Shown in pieces: positions 37,966 to 48,503 of a DNA stretch of 64,000 nucleotides. Every line of letters starts with the position of its first letter. The first letter of the stretch is position 1. The stretch is taken from assembly GCA_964035015.1 (NCBI GenBank), contig OZ036010.1:8948620-9012619 (forward strand). Direction: 5' to 3'. The notes beneath the pieces were generated by a model that was not told the origin of the DNA, made no database searches, and saw only the letters and a program-made list of their open reading frames with translations. The stretch comes from Corallium rubrum (Eukaryota; Cnidaria; Anthozoa; Scleralcyonacea; Coralliidae). A program made the translations under genes and the position numbers.

Positions 37966-39845
37966 CCCAAAAAGTAACGGCTACCCGAAAGTAATGGCTA
38001 CCCGAAAGTAACCCGAAAGTAATGGCTACCCGAAAGTAACGACTACCCGAAAGTAACGGCTACCCGAAAGTAACGACTACCTGAAAGTAACGACTACCCG
38101 AAAGTAACGACTAAGTAACGGCTACCCGAAAGTAACGGCTACCCGAAAGTAACGACTACCCGAAAGTAACGACTACCCAAAAGTAACGGCTACCTGAAAG
38201 TAACGGCTACCCGAAAGTAACGACTACCCAAAAGTAACGACTACCCAAAAGTAACGACTACCCAAAAGTAACAGCTACCCAAAAGTAACGACTACCCAAA
38301 AGTAACGACTACCCAAAAGTAACGGCTACCCGAAAGTAACGGCTACCTGAAAGTAACGGCTACCTGAAAGTAACGACTACCCAAAAGTAACGACTACCCA
38401 AAAGTAACGGCTACCCGAAAGTAACGGCTACCCGAAAGTAACGGCTACCCGAAAGTAACGGCTACCCGAAAGTAACGGCTACCCGAAAGTAACGGCTACC
38501 CGAAAGTAACGGCTACCCGAAAGTAACGACTACCCGAAAGTAACGGCTACCCGAAAGTAACGGCTACCCGAAAGTAACGGCTACCCGAAAGTAACGGCTA
38601 CCCGAAAGTAACGGCTACCCGAAAGTAACGGCTACCCGAAAGTAACGGCTACCCGAAAGTAACGGCTACCCGAAAGTAACGGCTACCCGAAAGTAACGGC
38701 TACCTGAAAGTAACGGCTACCCGAAAGTAACGGCTACCCGAAAGTAACGGCTACCCGAAAGTAACGGCTACCTGAAAGTAACGGCTACCCGAAAGTAACG
38801 ACTACCCGAAAGTAACGGCTACCTGAAAGTAACGGCTACCCGAAAGTAACGGCTACCCGAAAGTAACGGCTACCAGTGAAAGTAACGGCTACCCGAAAGT
38901 AACGGCTACCCGAAAGTAACGGCTACCCGAAAGTAACGGCTACCTGAAAGTAACGGCTACCCGAAAGTAACGGCTACCCGAAAGTAACGGCTACCCGAAA
39001 GTAACGGCTACCCGAAAGTAACGGCTACCCGAAAGTAACGACTACCCGAAAGTAACGGCTACCTGAAAGTAACGGCTACCCGAAAGTAACGACCACCCGA
39101 AAGTAACGGCTACCTGAAAGTAACGGCTACCTGAAAGTAACGGCTACCCGAAAGTAACGACCACCCGAAAGTAACGGCTACCCGAAAGTAACGGCTACCT
39201 GAAAGTAACGGCTACCCGAAAGTAACGGCTACCCGAAAGTAACGGCTACCAGTGAAAGTAACGGCTACCCGAAAGTAACGGCTACCCAAAAGTAACGGCT
39301 ACCCGAAAGTAATGGCTACCCGAAAGTAACGGCTACCCGAAAGTAACGACTACCCGAAAGTAACGGCTACCTGAAAGTAACGACTACCCGAAAGTAACGA
39401 CTACCCGAAAGTAACGGCTACCCAAAAGTAACGGCTACCCGAAAGTAACGGCTACCCGAAAGTAACGGCTACCAGTGAAAGTAACGACTACCCGAAAGTA
39501 ACGGCTACCCCAAAGTAACGGCTACCCAAAAGTAACGGCTACCCGAAAGTAACGGCTACCCGAAAGTAGCAACTACCCGAAAGTAACGACTACCCAAAAG
39601 TAACGACTACCCGAAAGTAACGGCTACCCGAAAGTAACGGCTACCCGAAAGTAACGGCTACCCGAAAGTAACGGCTACCCGAAAGTAACGGCTACCCGAA
39701 AGCAACGGCTACCCGAAAGTAACGGCTACCCGAAAATAACCCGACAGTAATGGCTACCCGAAAGTACCGGCAAATTTCCGAGACCTCTAATAATTTCCGA
39801 AAGTAGCGGTACCCCTAAAAGTAACTGCTACCCAAAAGTAACGCG
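37966..39845. repeat. 17-bp minisatellite, unit CGGCTACCCGAAAGTAA
   Basis: About 110 units of a 17-mer with variants (GGCTAC/GACTAC, CCCGAAAG/CCCAAAAG/CCTGAAAG). Several units carry the 2-bp expansion ACCAGTGAAAG (about 38873, 39251, 39471). It lies in an intron of, or just upstream of, the paraoxonase-like gene. Confidence 0.9.
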
Positions 39846-40170
39846 TTGCATTTAACCAATATAATTTTTATGTGAAACAGATACCCACAAGCAGTTATGC
39901 ATTGACGTGATTTCTATAGACACGTGCATGAGTATGTATGTATGCATGCAACGCGTGCACAAAAGAAAGTAAGAACTCAATGGTTGACACTTTTATTACA
40001 AACATGGTGCAAACTTTCCAAGATACTATCTAAATTCATGGAACTAACGTGCGAGTGTAAGAACTAAGAAAGATAAAAGTAACTTCCCAATCAAATGTTG
40101 TCTTTTGTCTAGCTGTCTTACTAACACTTTTTTACCAACTGAAAATAACGCCGCCCACCCCCTCCCCCTC

Positions 40171-40395
40171 AAAAAAAAGTAGCGGCCCCCCGAAAGTATC
40201 GGCCGCTCGAAAGTATCGGCCCCCCGAAAGCAGCGGCCCCCCGAAAGCAGCGGCCCCCCGAAAGTAGCGGCCCCCCGAAAGTAGCGGCCCCCCGAAAGCA
40301 GCGGCCCCCCGAAAGTAGCGGCCCCCCGAAAGTAGCGGCCCCCCGAAAATAGCGGCCCCCCGAAAATAGCGGGCCCCCGAAAGTAGCGGCCCCTA
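40171..40395. repeat. Second 17-bp minisatellite, unit AGCGGCCCCCCGAAAGT
   Basis: About 13 units share length and the CCCGAAAGTA core with the first minisatellite but have CGGCCC where the first has CGGCTA. The two arrays probably derive from one ancestral 17-mer. Confidence 0.8.
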
Positions 40396-40427
40396 ATGGG
40401 CGTTAATCACGAAAGTAACGGGGGGGC

Positions 40428-41352
40428 CAACCTCGTCCTCAGGGCCATTTGTGGGGGGATGGGCCAAGATGGCGGCCAAAAACAAAATGGCGGGAACAAA
40501 TGGCCCTGGCACAGGCTGCAAAAAATGAGTCATATTTTGACTCATTTTTGACTCGGCCCAGGCTTCACGAAGTTTATCGCGCCTAGTCAGGCTCAATTAT
40601 TTTCTGAATATTTAGTTCAGCTTGACTGACCCAAACTGAAAACAATTGGCAAAACATCGTTTCCAAGTACATTGTCGAATCAGTATTAAAATAAATACAC
40701 TTTTAATAAATATCTGTAAATGCTTATTTATCATTTGCTTCACCGTTGTACCAAATTCGCAAGAAACTGGATTGCCGTTGTCTGGCCGGGCCGCCTTGTT
40801 TTCGTAAGTTTTCGGTGGATTCAATTCAGCGTTTTGAAAAACATTTAGGCTTCGTTTCATCGAGAACTCTTGTTTGAAAAAAGCCTGCTTCTTAAGGCCA
40901 AACATGTGAATTCTGCCCTGTGGTGTACTTTCCTTTCGCAGCCAAAATGCTTTTTGACTTTGTTCACCAAGTCTTTCGTTCGCCCGATTTAGAAAACACA
41001 CTGAATTGCCGTCCCATGGACTTCGTTGTATGGCAGCCAGGGCATAGAGACGACACGACCCATCATTACATATTCTTCCGACGTTTTCACGGGTGTTTCG
41101 AAAGCTTTCCTCACATTTTCATTCATTTTGAAGTTTTTTAACAGCCGGCAATTCTGAATATAATTTGAGCCCAAAAAACAAATGCCCGCGAGTTAACCTG
41201 CCGCCCGCCTTGTATCCACCAATCAGAATACCTAAAACATCCAAAGTTATCTCGACCAATCAAATGTGGTGATAGCTCAGCCTGTGCCAGGGCCATTGTT
41301 CTTGGCCGCCATCTTGTCCCAGCCCCCACAAATGGCCCTGGGGACGAGGTTG
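40428..41352. mobile_element. Non-autonomous TIR transposon with 9-bp target duplication
   Basis: About 925 bp with long inverted ends (about 95 bp) beginning CAACCTCGTC and ending GACGAGGTTG. It is flanked by CGGGGGGGC on both sides (40419-40427 and 41353-41361). It was inserted at the edge of the second minisatellite. No transposase is visible. Duplication length and long TIRs suggest a Mutator-like element. Confidence 0.65.
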
Positions 41353-41361
41353 CGGGGGGGC

Positions 41362-42957
41362 CACTTTGGGAACTCTATGGTAGGTAGTAGTTAAAAAAAG
41401 TTAAGGATAAGCGGTGTCATGAGTGCTCGCTGTGTCGGAGCCCTCACAGCCGGGGCACCCGGGGGTTTGCCCCACTGATAGAGTAATATAAAAGGGCTAG
41501 CTTAACCAAGTTGGGCTTACGTGTGACTCGATTGCGCTCCCACCCTTCTTGGGATCTTCTCCACCCTCCATGATTGGTTTCGTTTTGCCGAAAGAAAAAA
41601 AGAGTTTCTTCACGGATTTCAACAGGGACTTTAAGATTCAGACAACAGACTACGGCTACGGTAGAAAATTTAACAGTGGTATTAAATGGTGGTGTATTTA
41701 AACATTCAAATTTCAAGATACATAATCGCACGGACTCGTTTTGTTCTTAACTTCTTGAGGAAAAACACTTGTTCAATCTATGGTAGTCGCGAGAGTAATG
41801 TTAAGCTTCTCCAAGGCTCCTGTAGTGACTCAGGTTTCGCGTTGTCTTTACGACGTAAAATGCTTTTTCTACGTTGTCAACGGAGCCATGACGGCGTAAA
41901 GATTACTCTTGGCACCGTCATTGCAAAAGCTCTTTGTATTTGACATAAAATTCTATTGTGCAAACACGTTGCCATAGTCGTAGTAACTTTTCATGAGAAC
42001 GGTCTTGGTGACCATTGGGAGGGCACCCCTGGCTACGCTACTGGATGTGACGTACATATATGTAATAATACAATATATGTAACAATAAAGTTATTAAATA
42101 ACAAAAATCAGAATCAAGCCTAAAGGTGAGGTCTAAAGGCGAGGTAATACAGGCAACATTTTTCTTCAACTTTCAACGCAACTTTCTTGCATTGCAAGTT
42201 GAAAAGCGTTGTTGCGTATTACCACCCACCTTAAAATTTTGTTGTAAGTTGAAAAAAATTGTTGAAAAAAGTAGACTCCAGTTCTACTTGCTGCAACATG
42301 CTGCTTCAACTTGCAACAAAATCTTTGTTGCGCGACAATGTTTAAGGTTGGTGGTAATACGTGCAACAACGTTTTTCAACTTGCAACGCAACAATGTTGC
42401 TCGTATTACTTCACCTTAAAGCATAAACTATTTCGCACATTTGTTAACGTTTGAAAAGCTTACGGTTGACTAATTAACTTACGTCATTTTAAGCAATGAA
42501 ATGAATTTGTCTCACGTGTGAAAAAAACAAATTTAAATGCATTTCACTGGTCAAAATGACGAAAGTCAATAGGGCGAGTTTCAGGGTGTTGCGCGCGCAA
42601 CGTTTTGGAAGTAGTATAGAACATGAGGGTACCGGCGCGATTTTTTTTTTCCCAACAAAAGCAGCCCCCAAATGATCAGATTCAGCAAGGATGGTCGCCC
42701 AAAACGGTGAGCTTTTTTAAAAAAATTTTTAAGTATAAGAAAAAGGGACGAAAAGGGACCCAAACCAAAAAAAAATATTCTGGAATTCATCAAGAAAGGA
42801 TGTTTGAAAGGGGAAAATAATTTTCGCGCCTCCCAAAACCCATTTTCGTCTGCTTATACTTCAAAAAGTGAGAAAAACGACCCACCCCTTTCAGACGCTT
42901 TTGTTGGGTTTGATATGAGACACCCCAAAGCGGTCAGGGTTGTGGTTTTAACACACC
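41362..42957. other. Gene-free region with two MITE-like palindromes, up to element B
   Basis: No gene is recognised. Inverted-repeat elements lie at about 42121-42418 (arms rich in CAACTTGCAACG and the inverse) and 42482-42566 (arms around CGTCATTTTAAGCAATG). The left end of element B must lie in the last few hundred bases. Its terminal repeat cannot be assigned because the other end is outside the window. Confidence 0.5.
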
Positions 42958-43545
42958 TTACTTACTCCCCGATTTCTGCTCAGATACTTTTGTTTTGTGT
43001 TGGTACACATGTTTTCCCACAGTTATACCTCCGGATAACAGTCCGAGACATGGTATATATGGTGTGATCATGGCTACAACTTTACCAACGTCACTCTTTA
43101 ACAGTTTGTCTTTTTGTAATTCGTTGTCCAGCTCCTCAGAGCTTTCTACGGCGTCCAGACCACCGAGAACATTGGAGAATCTACTGATTAACATATCAGT
43201 AAGGAATTCATTAGCTCTTTCCATCCTCTTAGCCTCGTATTCAGCGTATAGCTTATCCACAACCTTTACCGACGCTTTTTTGATGTAGTTGATTGACTGA
43301 GTTATCTCACCGTTTTCTGATAATTTTATTAGCTCACTCCTTTTACTATTGGTGTCATCGGTTGGTGGAGGTGTTGGGCTGGTTTCCTCAGTCTTTTTCA
43401 GATCATTGACGAGCTCATCAACAAGGTTGGGGATTTCGGTAGGTATTTCCGTTTCTGGCTCCCCAACAGATGCCTCAGCTGGTTCCACAGCGGGTGCCTT
43501 GGGTTTTTTCCCAACTCTCACCGTTTTAGTTTTCTTTTCGGCCAT
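42958..43545 (-). CDS. Conserved protein with C-terminal hydrophobic hairpin (element B)
   Basis: 195 aa, homologue of 11353-11889. It has a basic N-terminus (KKTKTVRVGKKPKAP), an acidic linker, a helical domain with YAEYEAKRMERANEFLTDMLISRFSN.LGGLDA-type conservation, and a hydrophobic C-terminal segment with TPYIPCLGLLSGG. It is the last gene of the minus-strand capsid block, four bases after the ATPase stop. Function unknown; co-location with ATPase and capsid genes in both elements argues for a virion role. Confidence 0.6.
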   Translation of the reverse strand: MAEKKTKTVRVGKKPKAPAVEPAEASVGEPETEIPTEIPNLVDELVNDLKKTEETSPTPPPTDDTNSKRSELIKLSENGEITQSINYIKKASVKVVDKLYAEYEAKRMERANEFLTDMLISRFSNVLGGLDAVESSEELDNELQKDKLLKSDVGKVVAMITPYIPCLGLLSGGITVGKHVYQHKTKVSEQKSGSK

Positions 43546-43549
43546 CTTA

Positions 43550-44158
43550 CTATAAACCAGATTTTGGGATGACCACCTTATACGCGTACGGATGCCTTAA
43601 CATAATCTCAAGCCTAGCGTATTTGTTTTCTTTTAGCTTTTTAGTTACCTCCATAATCTCATCACGGTTTAAACCACCAAGGTAGTCATCAGTAATAACC
43701 CTCATGTCGGTTTTGTTGGGGTTGTAGAACGTTACCAGCTTACTGATATTCTCCCTGTAGGATTTTGTGATAGCTGTTAGTTGTTGTGTGATTACAATAG
43801 TTGACAGATTGTAGTGTCGGGCGCTGAAGGCTAATTTAACCAACTCACTTGTTCTGTTCTTTACGGGTTGCCCACTGGCACAGTCGTCGAGGACTATCAG
43901 TGTTTTGGATCCCTTAAATATTCGAACAACATATTCTAGTACAATCTCAACGTCGTCCTGACTACAATCCACAGCGATGAAGTCTGGGTCGGAGGTGTAT
44001 TTCCAAGTACCATAGGTTTTGTTCCAGCTGAACGTTGGACAGAGCAGAACGATGTAGTCGAAGAACCTGAAGTATTCATCTTCTAACATCCTCAGGAGAT
44101 ACCAGGTTTTCCCACAACCTGTCATACCAACGATCAACATATTGAATGGGTGGTCCAT
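43550..44158 (-). CDS. FtsK/A32-type genome-packaging ATPase (element B)
   Basis: 202 aa, intact. Walker A is VGMTGCGKT (residues 10-18), Walker B is TLIVLDDCAS (D91-D92), and a downstream ITQQ motif fits the sensor of A32-like ATPases. These motors translocate DNA into capsids in Polintons, adintoviruses, virophages and larger DNA viruses. The gene begins directly after the capsid gene's stop and precedes the hairpin protein. The homologue in A is frameshifted, so B preserves the packaging function in sequence. Confidence 0.85.
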   Translation of the reverse strand: MDHPFNMLIVGMTGCGKTWYLLRMLEDEYFRFFDYIVLLCPTFSWNKTYGTWKYTSDPDFIAVDCSQDDVEIVLEYVVRIFKGSKTLIVLDDCASGQPVKNRTSELVKLAFSARHYNLSTIVITQQLTAITKSYRENISKLVTFYNPNKTDMRVITDDYLGGLNRDEIMEVTKKLKENKYARLEIMLRHPYAYKVVIPKSGL

Positions 44159-45400
44159 TTAATATTGGATTGATTTTAGATTTTTGTTTACCATGTTCAC
44201 CAAACCATCACTTAGCACAAAGATCCGACAGACTACGTTAGCCACAGTCGCCTTTTTAGTAATCTCAATCAGGACTCCAGACTGTGTATTAACGATCCTT
44301 TTACCAGTTCCGACACTGTCGCGGTCCTCAATACTTCTCAGATCAATCGCCAGAGCGAAAGCGTCCTTGTAGAACTTCTGGATTGTCATAAACTGATCTG
44401 TGTTTTCCTTTCCACCAAACAGTCTTTTAGCCTCATCATAGAACCGACTCTTTGGGATTCCCTGACTGAAGACAGCGTTGGGTACACCCTCGATTGTTAG
44501 CTTAACACTTTCGATGTTCGGATAGACGTATTTCTCACTATCAGTCCGGGTTTTATTTGTGAACATTATCACAATCCCTTTCATAGACTTCCGTGGAAGG
44601 TTAATGTGTTCGTTGATCAGGGTTGATCCAGCCAACCATTCAGTTGACTTCATCAGCGTGACGTGTTCGTAGGACAACGATCGGCCAGCTGTGTACAGCG
44701 ACGTTATTTCACTGGCGATGTCGGTGTTATCAATCGTCTCATATTCCAGTTCAAGGTTTTCCAGTGTGTACCCATCGACAGATTCACTTGACTGGGCCAC
44801 CATAACGTCACTCGCTTTCGGTAGGCTAATGACATAGCGGAAGTTGTTGTACATCTCAAAGGGAGCATAGAGTCCGTGGTCCCCGAGGATCTTATCCAAT
44901 CTCACCTTCATCCTCGCTCCATGGATTGTGAGCATCAGAGCGTCAGCTACCTTCTCAGCGTCTCCAGAGGAAGCCCCACTGTCGTCCTTAGACATCAACT
45001 TTCTCAGGTTTTCTGGACCAATTCCATACCCAACCATCTGATCCCTTACACTCTTCGGTAACCAGAGATCCCTGTACACACCGAGGACACTTTCACCTGT
45101 GTTGTCGTAAACAGTTTCACCAGCTAGCTTAACAACCAACCTTTCAACCAGAAGCCTTGAGAGATTGTTTAGGAACCACGACTTGGTGTTCATGTTCTTG
45201 AAGTCGAACAATAGATGAAAACTACCCGGGACCAAACAGCTATCAGGTTTTAGCTTTGGTATGTTGATGTAGAGGTCCTCACCAGGGTTGACTTTGTTGG
45301 GGTTCATGGTGATCGTGTGTCTTGTCCGGAGTCCCTTGATCTCCGACATTCTCGCCCGTCTGAATCCAGGTAACAGCTCTGTCTGACTTCTGTTGGTCAT
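44159..45400 (-). CDS. Putative major capsid protein (element B)
   Basis: 413 aa, intact and collinear with the element A protein at 9503-10738. It is rich in beta-prone segments with no membrane helix. Shared blocks include NLPRKSM.GIVIMF, YPNIESVKLTIEG.PN and the end VLSDGLVNM...LKSIQY. Position between the membrane-active protein and the packaging ATPase is as expected for the double jelly-roll capsid protein. There is no sequence motif that proves it. The start is preceded by GTAGTATATG. Confidence 0.55.
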   Translation of the reverse strand: MTNRSQTELLPGFRRARMSEIKGLRTRHTITMNPNKVNPGEDLYINIPKLKPDSCLVPGSFHLLFDFKNMNTKSWFLNNLSRLLVERLVVKLAGETVYDNTGESVLGVYRDLWLPKSVRDQMVGYGIGPENLRKLMSKDDSGASSGDAEKVADALMLTIHGARMKVRLDKILGDHGLYAPFEMYNNFRYVISLPKASDVMVAQSSESVDGYTLENLELEYETIDNTDIASEITSLYTAGRSLSYEHVTLMKSTEWLAGSTLINEHINLPRKSMKGIVIMFTNKTRTDSEKYVYPNIESVKLTIEGVPNAVFSQGIPKSRFYDEAKRLFGGKENTDQFMTIQKFYKDAFALAIDLRSIEDRDSVGTGKRIVNTQSGVLIEITKKATVANVVCRIFVLSDGLVNMVNKNLKSIQY

Positions 45401-45417
45401 ATACTACATAACAGGTT

Positions 45418-46677
45418 TTATTTTTGGTTTTTGCTGTTTTTCCAATAGTCATACAATAACCACGTCATAGCTATGGCAAGAACCCACAGATTGTTGGCTA
45501 ACCACGCTATCCCTTTTGCTCCCCAAGTCAGAACCTGTGCTACTAAACTGAACAGTGGTGCTAACAGAGGTCCCAAACTCTTACCCAGATTAGCGAGTGC
45601 CTTAGCGAAACCACCAACGGCTTTAGCTCCCCCCGAGACAGTCCTTCTAGCAGCAACAACTATTGTGGTTACTATCCCAGCTATGGTGATGGCTATAGCA
45701 GACAGACCAACCATATTCTTCTTAGCCCACCTTTTAAACCTTTCCAACCTACCAAGGTCACTGTTTTCCACCTCATCTCTTAGGATAGACATGGCTTCCG
45801 TATGTATAGGTTTCTTACCAATCTCGATTCTTATACTGTCTGCCTTTAGTTCTGCAATTTTTCTGACGCTGTCGTAGAGTTGTTTATTAAGAGAGTTGAC
45901 CTCCTCTTCCGCCTTTCCTCTGTAGCGGCCGGCTTCTTTCTCAAGAGCCATAATATTAATTATATTTATATCTGCATCCGTATCCGTACCCGTATTAATA
46001 GCTTGTTTGTTGATTATTCCAGAGATTTCTCTTACTTCCTGTTTGGATATGAATACCCCTTCCATTTGTTCCTGTAGGTCTATCGCTCTTTCTTCAGCCC
46101 AACCGCCGATCTCTGATTTGGACCGTGAGAGTATATCAGCCACCACTTCCTCAGAAAGTATTGGCTTACCACCAATTTGCTCAACCGCTCCCTCAGGCAT
46201 ATTGTAATGTTCGGTTCTGGCTTTTTCTAACAGTTTCTTGAAACGGTCAACATACCCTTTTACCTTTTCTGACTGGTTATCACTATACCTAATCCCGTCC
46301 CTATCAGACACCATGATCAGTACATCATAAAACCACGCTCCGTTGACGCGATCGTCTTTGAGTCTGAACCTGGTGTGTTCTATCAGTTCCTCAGATGCCT
46401 CACCATCTCCCTTATTTATTACAGCATCTAACATCTCGCGGAAGATCTTCTTCTTATCATATGTGACAGACCTTTTCATTGACCCAGCATCACTACCAGC
46501 GTCGGGCACCCCATCCTCAATACGGGTCACAGGGTCAGAGGGTCTGAATAGGGAGTTTTCCGATCCGGAGTCCTCATTGCCATCACCTATGAAGCTTGTC
46601 TCGTTGATATCATCCTCTTCTCTTTTCCCATCCTCACCACGCTCACTCATTTCGATATCAACTCCCCCTTCAGCCAT
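45418..46677 (-). CDS. Conserved protein with hydrophobic, Gly-rich C-terminus (element B)
   Basis: 419 aa, homologue of 7973-9487. An acidic N-terminus precedes a helical middle and RLERFKRWAKKNM, then hydrophobic segments (about residues 325-350 and 370-412) separated by a Gly/Ala-rich stretch, and a basic end. It is shorter than the A protein at the N-terminus. As in A it is placed between the penton-like and capsid genes. A membrane-lytic or DNA-condensing virion protein is possible. It is preceded by CTAGTATATAATG. Confidence 0.55.
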   Translation of the reverse strand: MAEGGVDIEMSERGEDGKREEDDINETSFIGDGNEDSGSENSLFRPSDPVTRIEDGVPDAGSDAGSMKRSVTYDKKKIFREMLDAVINKGDGEASEELIEHTRFRLKDDRVNGAWFYDVLIMVSDRDGIRYSDNQSEKVKGYVDRFKKLLEKARTEHYNMPEGAVEQIGGKPILSEEVVADILSRSKSEIGGWAEERAIDLQEQMEGVFISKQEVREISGIINKQAINTGTDTDADINIINIMALEKEAGRYRGKAEEEVNSLNKQLYDSVRKIAELKADSIRIEIGKKPIHTEAMSILRDEVENSDLGRLERFKRWAKKNMVGLSAIAITIAGIVTTIVVAARRTVSGGAKAVGGFAKALANLGKSLGPLLAPLFSLVAQVLTWGAKGIAWLANNLWVLAIAMTWLLYDYWKNSKNQK

Positions 46678-46683
46678 TATATA

Positions 46684-47372
46684 CTAGCCTATGTACAACT
46701 CAAGCAGAACAGCCCCAATCCCAACCGGCCGGCCTACTGAATGATCATTATTCCCACGAACCCTAAAGGTCATCTTACCATAAACACCCTTACGGATCTC
46801 AGCTTTCGACTCAATGTCTGTGTAGTGCTGTACGCTTCCTTTCAAACTCTGTTCAGAGGTTATCGGAAGGGTCCCAATCAGATCACTCCTCCTCCCATTG
46901 TCCAGACTTTTCTCACTCTCAACAGCGTCACACGAAATCCTGACATACCTCAGCCCTCCGTTGATGTCCACCTGATTCGGACTATTTGTCCACCCACCAC
47001 CACCGACATCTATCACATCGTCCTCACCAAACCCAAAAGAAGACCCATCTTCCCAAGCTTCAGCTTTTCCGACGTTTTCACCTTAGAAGTCCCGTTGTAA
47101 ACATTCTTTCCGAACTCAACCGTCCCCAACAGACCCCCGGCTAAAGTCTTAACAAACGTCTCTATCGCGTCAAAGTCAAAATAACCCTCAGGAATGGGTG
47201 TCTTAACACCGTCAAACGACACCGAATCGTTCAGACCTGACACCACATTGTTATAGTTCCAGTATACCGTCGCTTTCTTCAGCATCACCTGTGGTCTTGG
47301 ACCTGTCACCATGATAGGTTGCTCGAAATAGACAGTCTTCTCACCGTTTTCAATGAATAATGTTAGCCTCAT
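46684..47372 (-). pseudogene. Putative minor capsid (penton-like) protein in two overlapping frames
   Basis: The first frame starts at the ATG 47372 (MRLTLFIENG) and ends at 47013. The second frame covers the C-terminal half to 46684 and has no ATG of its own near the overlap; its first possible start is GTG at 47016. The second frame is -1 relative to the first. At 47034-47028 on the minus strand the first frame reads G GGT TTG, which fits the X XXY YYZ slippery pattern. So this is either programmed -1 frameshifting or a one-base mutation. Element A also needs a -1 shift in this gene, but at another place, which favours mutation. The full-length family is beta-rich and ends in LLELYI. Confidence 0.5.
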
Positions 47373-47380
47373 TATCCGGG

Positions 47381-47390
47381 TATACACTAA
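47381..47390 (-). promoter_or_regulatory. Start-proximal TTAGTGTATA motif (minor capsid gene)
   Basis: On the minus strand TTAGTGTATA lies nine bases upstream of the ATG at 47372 and contains the integrase stop codon. Confidence 0.45.
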
Positions 47391-48484
47391 CCCAGGTTTT
47401 GTACGTCACTCTCAGGTATCCATGAGTTGTGTTTATCACCATAACCCAACCACTTGACCAACACCATCTTCTTTCCAGCGACTCTCTTCCTCCTCAGCAC
47501 CTTCTCATCCCTATAAACGTCATCCTTCTTATCCACCGGTGACAGCTCTTCCTCATAAAACTTCCCAATAATCGGCTCACCCTCAGCGTCCTCAATCTCG
47601 TAAACGTTCGGATCACCACGGATGACCTTCGTAATCCTGAAGATTTCCTCAGTGAAGTTAGCCTCATAACCCTTCGTAAATATGCTCTTGTACTTTGACA
47701 CCCTCACAGTGTCTCCAACCCGGAACTTGGGTAAGGGGTGATCACCAAAATGGTGACCGAACAACGTATTCCAGACCTGATTTTCGTTTGACTTATTTAC
47801 GTCCTTAGGCTTCAGCATAACAACACTGTGTTTTGTGTTGTTATAACCCTCAACGAGATCGTTCAGGACATCAATCCACCTATAAGTACCCTTGGTGTAG
47901 AAATACTTCCACATAGCAGTCTTAAGTGTTCTGTTGAACCGTTCGACGATCGCTGCTTTCTTGTCCGAAAACGTACTAAAGTACTCAACACCACGTTCCT
48001 TCAGTAAGTCCTTCACACCGACGTTGTAAAACTCCTTTCCGTCGTCGAACTGAGCCAGGTCAGGGTAGTCACCAAATCTGTCTTTGAACTGTTCCAGCAG
48101 CTTATCCACAGCCCCGGTCATATTACTCGTGTCCTTCCTGTAAACGGGAACGGCGAAAGCGTACCTACTCAGAATCTCAACAGCCGTTAGGATCCAGTAG
48201 TACCCTTTGTTCTGGTTCTTATACTTCCCCATATCAACCAGGTCCATCTGTATCTGTTCACCGAGGTGGCTAACGAAAGTCTGTCTGAACTTATGCTTTC
48301 TCACAACCGGCCTATACCTCGTGTACGTGTCCTGTGTTTTCAGCCAATCCCTTACTGCCTTCCTACTCACATCAAGACCTTCTCCCACTGACTTCTGGTA
48401 CAATCGTTCAGCTGATTGATATCCTGTTTTCGGATTGTAGTAGATATCTCTCAGTTCCTGTTCCAGCCCAACCCCAGCGTCCAT
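47387..48484 (-). CDS. Retrovirus-like integrase with C-terminal chromodomain (element B)
   Basis: 365 aa from the ATG at 48484. This start is preferred over the longer frame from 48517 because it aligns with A and lies next to the promoter-like gap. Catalytic residues of the RVE core are D81 (QMDLVDMGKY), D147 (QFDDGKEFYN) and E181 (IVERFNRTLK). The C-terminal 45 residues have a chromodomain-like pattern (YRDEKVLRR, MVLVKWLGYG, NSWIPESDV). The core is intact here, whereas A lacks about ten residues before the E. In B the integrase opens the minus block and is divergent from the 521-aa gene. In A it follows the minor capsid gene. Confidence 0.85.
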   Translation of the reverse strand: MDAGVGLEQELRDIYYNPKTGYQSAERLYQKSVGEGLDVSRKAVRDWLKTQDTYTRYRPVVRKHKFRQTFVSHLGEQIQMDLVDMGKYKNQNKGYYWILTAVEILSRYAFAVPVYRKDTSNMTGAVDKLLEQFKDRFGDYPDLAQFDDGKEFYNVGVKDLLKERGVEYFSTFSDKKAAIVERFNRTLKTAMWKYFYTKGTYRWIDVLNDLVEGYNNTKHSVVMLKPKDVNKSNENQVWNTLFGHHFGDHPLPKFRVGDTVRVSKYKSIFTKGYEANFTEEIFRITKVIRGDPNVYEIEDAEGEPIIGKFYEEELSPVDKKDDVYRDEKVLRRKRVAGKKMVLVKWLGYGDKHNSWIPESDVQNLG

Positions 48485-48503
48485 ATAACCTAACCTATGA
48501 TAT
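48485..48503. promoter_or_regulatory. 19-bp divergent promoter region
   Basis: Only 19 bp separate the ATG codons of the integrase (minus) and the 521-aa gene (plus). The stretch holds AACCTAACCTATGATAT, and each strand reads towards its ATG with a T/A-rich end (GGTTATATG and GATATATG). Any promoter for both genes must lie here or inside the coding regions. Confidence 0.4.

Noticed and set aside
37966-39845. CRISPR-like array
   Set aside because: The 17-bp units are contiguous without unique spacers, and the context is an animal genome, so this is a minisatellite.
40393-41329. Several open frames of 60-130 codons
   Set aside because: They lie inside the non-autonomous TIR element, partly in its inverted ends, with no transposase motif.
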